This document shows, one piece after another, positions 7,896 to 9,574 of a stretch of DNA of 9,574 nt. Where the stretch lies: contig JAISDK010000085.1 of the NCBI GenBank assembly GCA_031264875.1, positions 1 to 9,574 on the forward strand. The letters are read 5' to 3'. Origin of the DNA: Prevotellaceae bacterium (lineage in GTDB: Bacteria > Bacteroidota > Bacteroidia > Bacteroidales > UBA932). The first letter of the stretch is position 1. The number at the start of each line of letters is the position of its first letter. Both the position numbers and the translations under genes were made by a program. The notes beneath the pieces were generated by a model. That model worked only from the letters and a program-made list of their open reading frames with translations. It was not told the origin of the DNA and did not search any database.

Positions 7896-8756
7896 TTAAT
7901 GCGAGGGTTTATTAAGGATGTCAGATACAATGTCTGTTGTCAATCCGGTGATGGCGACGATAGTTTCAATGGGTAAACCGGCTTTTGCACTTTCCATTAT
8001 AACTGATACTTTCTCTTCTACCTGTCCTTCGAGTATTGCAGTTTGTATTACCCTCTTTTCGAAGAGTACCGATTCCATGTATGCCTTGTATGCTTTCCGT
8101 TCTTCTTTGCTCAACTTATCTACTTGCAGACAATCGCGAGCTTCGGCTAATCCTTTGGCGCTGGCATTTTCGGGAATCTCGCCGGTTTTCAGAAATAATA
8201 TCCATTCGTCTAAGGGGGTAACAACGTTTTCGTTAAATTCATTGACACGAATAATATAAGATTCCGTAACTATGTTGCCGGTATTCCCATAAATCAATAG
8301 CTCACGCTGACGTTCCGTCAGTATCAATTCATCTTTTGTATGGACACCTGTAAATGTAACACCTTCGCTATATAAATAATCTCCACTCTGTTCCAGGTCA
8401 AAGTAAACGATATTCAGCGAATAGCGTTTTTTGATTTTTTCGTACTCGTCGCCTTTCCAGATGTATTTGGTCATTGCTCTCGATACGCCGTAAAGCATCT
8501 GGTAGAAATAGCTCAGCTCACGGCTGTTCTGGACTTCCACAACGACTAATTCCCCTTTGCCGTTTTCAGCCAGCATATTGACTCTGTTGAATTCGTAACT
8601 GGCAGTTTCCTGATTGCCTTCGCTTTCCAATATACGCACGATACGGATATCTTCATCCAACAATGCGGACAGCAATCCTTCCATGACTACAAAGTTGGAT
8701 TTCTGCTGCAACAGGCGCTTCGCCGCCCAATCAAAACATATTAAATTACTGTTCAT
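7896..8756 (-). CDS. Rpn family PD-(D/E)XK nuclease-like protein with an altered active site
   Basis: This 286-residue protein matches the Bacteroidota Rpn/PDDEXK_2 family (recombination-promoting nuclease, often labelled putative transposase). Family features are the N-terminal FDWAAKRLLQQKSNFVVMEG (8-27), the core VNMLAENGKGELVVVEVQN (59-77), and QMLYGVSRAM (86-95). A C-terminal helical part ends in repeated short helices (EEKVSVIMESAKAGLPIETI). Characterised relatives of this superfamily are metal-dependent DNA endonucleases. The core normally reads VD(I/M)L...EVQ. Here E74 and Q76 are kept, but the first acidic residue is asparagine (N60, codon AAT), so catalysis may be lost or weakened. 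The frame is otherwise intact, with a start at 8756 behind an exact -7 box. Rpn genes often occur in many copies and are prone to decay. No transposon ends flank it. Function is inferred from family only. Confidence 0.85.
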   Translation of the reverse strand: MNSNLICFDWAAKRLLQQKSNFVVMEGLLSALLDEDIRIVRILESEGNQETASYEFNRVNMLAENGKGELVVVEVQNSRELSYFYQMLYGVSRAMTKYIWKGDEYEKIKKRYSLNIVYFDLEQSGDYLYSEGVTFTGVHTKDELILTERQRELLIYGNTGNIVTESYIIRVNEFNENVVTPLDEWILFLKTGEIPENASAKGLAEARDCLQVDKLSKEERKAYKAYMESVLFEKRVIQTAILEGQVEEKVSVIMESAKAGLPIETIVAITGLTTDIVSDILNKPSH

Positions 8757-8798
8757 GATATAATTTATCTTTAATAATTACTTTATATAATTTTGTCG

Positions 8799-8806
8799 CA
8801 AATGTA
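8799..8806 (-). promoter_or_regulatory. -7 box of the Rpn-like gene
   Basis: Read on the minus strand this is TACATTTG, the same octamer as in front of the kelch gene. It lies 42 bases before the ATG at 8756, with a very A/T-rich leader between. A TTTG at the -33 position is not evident. The transcript could also run on into rarA. Confidence 0.55.
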
Positions 8807-8947
8807 CATAATAATTTCAATTCCTTATTTTATAACCGATGTTCGTTTTTTCAGACTGCCTGTCGTAATACGCGTCCACAGCGATTATTTCTACTTTCAA
8901 CTGCCTGTCTGTCGGCAATCCGATAAATTCAACAGTCCGGAATTCGA

Positions 8948-9136
8948 GTGTATTTTTCGTCCTGGAGTCTCCGGGACGAAAAATACACAGTGTAATTCTC
9001 TTCCCAGAGTCTCCGGGACGAAAAATACACAGTGTAATTCTCTTCCCAGAGTCTCCGGGATGAAAAATACACAGTGTAATTCTCTTCCCAGAGACTCCGG
9101 GACGAAAAATACACGGTGTAATTCTCTTCTCGGAGT
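8948..9136. repeat. Array of 21-bp half-units in alternating orientation (42-bp period)
   Basis: Nine 21-bp half-units follow one another without gaps at 8948, 8969, 8990, 9011, 9032, 9053, 9074, 9095 and 9116. The odd ones begin GTGTAATTCTC. The even ones read CTCCGGGACGAAAAATACAC plus one base and are roughly the reverse complement of the odd ones. The first pair (8948-8988) is an almost perfect 41-bp palindrome: 20-bp arms, one G-T wobble and a single central T. Later pairs match at 16 of 20 arm positions. The other junction, TACAC-A-GTGTA, is also palindromic, so hairpins can form in two registers. Even units are nearly identical, with one change in the third (GATG for GACG) and a final G for A in the fourth. 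Odd units differ more at the ends of the array. The element is not recognised. Confidence 0.93.
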
Positions 9137-9260
9137 TTCTGTCGCCAGAAATTCGGATGAAGTCGGGAACACCCAACAAAAAAACACAACATGTAAAAAA
9201 AATACTGTCAGAATCATGATTTACGGGATTAAAGGACGATCGGAAAACAATCCCGTTGTC

Positions 9261-9294
9261 CGGCGTAGTTTCCAGACGTGAGGACACTACGCCG
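9261..9294. other. Stem-loop near the end of the truncated minus-strand gene
   Basis: Perfect 9-bp arms CGGCGTAGT (9261-9269) and ACTACGCCG (9286-9294) extend past one mismatch by three more pairs (TCC with GGA), leaving an eight-base loop. It lies 22 bases beyond the stop of the minus-strand gene at 9317, so it may help end that transcript. No T run follows on either strand, so classical intrinsic termination is not supported. An adjoining weaker pairing (CGG..ACAA with TTGTCCG, 9241-9262) shares its edge. Confidence 0.6.
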
Positions 9295-9316
9295 AGCAAA
9301 AGGAATTTATATTATT

Positions 9317-9574
9317 TTATTGAATTTCTGTTATTTCAAACTTGTTCTTGCCGGTGAAGACAAGCAAAACTCCTTTCAGACCTGGACGGTCTTTTATCCG
9401 GGACGATTGAAGATACTGTTTCAACTGTCCCAGACCTTCGTTGCGCTTTTCAGCAATTTCACTGTCTTTGGCTGAGGTCTTGCAGTATTTTATTTCGAAA
9501 ACCCATTCACAGCGAATTTCAGGATACCGCGGGTTTCGTTGAAGAAAAATGTCTGTCCGTCCGGGTACGGCTTC
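9317..9574 (-). CDS. PD-(D/E)XK nuclease-like C-terminus (partial, 5' end outside window)
   Basis: An open minus-strand frame enters at the right edge and ends with TAA at 9317-9319, giving 85 visible residues. They begin EAVPGRTDIFLQ and continue with EWVFEIKYCK, AEKRNEGLGQLKQYLQ and GVLLVFTGKNKFEITEIQ. The pattern GRxDI, then an E-x-K in a strand (FEIKY), then a helix with QLxxY is that of a PD-(D/E)XK nuclease fold. It resembles the C-terminal domain (PDDEXK_9, DUF1703) that follows an AAA-ATPase-like domain in many Bacteroidota proteins. The putative catalytic residues (the D of GRTD, and the E and K of EIK) are kept. The N-terminal ATPase part would lie beyond 9574, so this assignment is by pattern only. 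Confidence 0.7.
   Translation of the reverse strand, partial: EAVPGRTDIFLQRNPRYPEIRCEWVFEIKYCKTSAKDSEIAEKRNEGLGQLKQYLQSSRIKDRPGLKGVLLVFTGKNKFEITEIQ

Larger units (their letters stand above)
8757..9316. other. 560-bp intergenic region without a convincing gene
   Basis: The gap lies between the start of the Rpn-like gene and the stop of the truncated gene at the right edge. It holds, from left to right, the Rpn leader and -7 box, about 140 bp of unremarkable sequence, the 21/42-bp inverted-repeat array, a short hairpin (TTTCTG-TCGC-CAGAAA at 9136-9151), an A-rich stretch near 9177-9205, and a stem-loop at 9261-9294. Frames on both strands are open across the array for 160 codons or so, but their translations are only the 14-residue repeat (for example SGTKNTQCNSLPRV) with unrelated flanks. 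They lack signal, domain and ribosome site, so I do not call them genes. Confidence 0.75.

Noticed and set aside
7896..8756. Complete transposon around the Rpn-like gene
   Set aside because: The family is often labelled putative transposase, but no terminal inverted repeats or target-site duplications flank the gene. The family is better described as nucleases.
8793..9299. Overlapping long frames on both strands through the 42-bp array
   Set aside because: Their content is the 14-residue translation of the repeat plus unrelated flanks. Several frames on both strands are open at once, as expected from a 42-bp period without stops.

Overview
This window looks like chromosomal DNA from a member of the Bacteroidales (Bacteroidota). 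Three things support this. The amidophosphoribosyltransferase is the roughly 625-residue long form known from Bacteroides-like genomes. The promoters match the Bacteroidota -7 consensus TAnnTTTG and lie in A/T-rich leaders without clear Shine-Dalgarno sites. The kelch lipoprotein has an acidic run directly after the lipid-modified cysteine, the Bacteroidota surface-export signal. The genus cannot be fixed from this window alone.

Layout. Bases 1-404 hold a tandem array of 21-bp palindromic units and no convincing gene. A tightly packed plus-strand operon follows (522-5295): a small exported SPOR-domain protein, long-form PurF, a membrane-anchored calcineurin-like metallophosphoesterase, and AroA (EPSP synthase). 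Its genes overlap by 4 bp, are 12 bp apart, and overlap by 1 bp. A separate promoter then drives a single kelch-repeat surface lipoprotein (5449-6480), closed by a strong intrinsic terminator. Convergent to it on the minus strand are rarA (6557-7843) and, upstream of rarA, an Rpn/PD-(D/E)XK-type gene (7896-8756) with its own -7 box. The last part (8757-9316) is non-coding and carries a second array, built from 21-bp half-units in alternating orientation (42-bp period, nearly perfect palindromes), plus a stem-loop. The right edge cuts the 3' end of a minus-strand gene (9317-9574) whose visible part is a PD-(D/E)XK nuclease-like C-terminus.

How the genes fit together. The operon joins purine synthesis (PurF), chorismate synthesis (AroA) and two envelope-linked proteins. 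It reads as housekeeping genes co-transcribed for growth rather than one pathway. RarA is a replication-fork maintenance ATPase. The Rpn-like protein and the truncated PD-(D/E)XK protein belong to families often found in accessory DNA, so the right third of the window is the more plastic part.

The most unusual content is the pair of unrelated-sequence palindromic arrays that share an exact 21-bp pitch. I do not recognise either as a named element. No CRISPR array, tRNA, rRNA, insertion sequence or complete defence system was seen.
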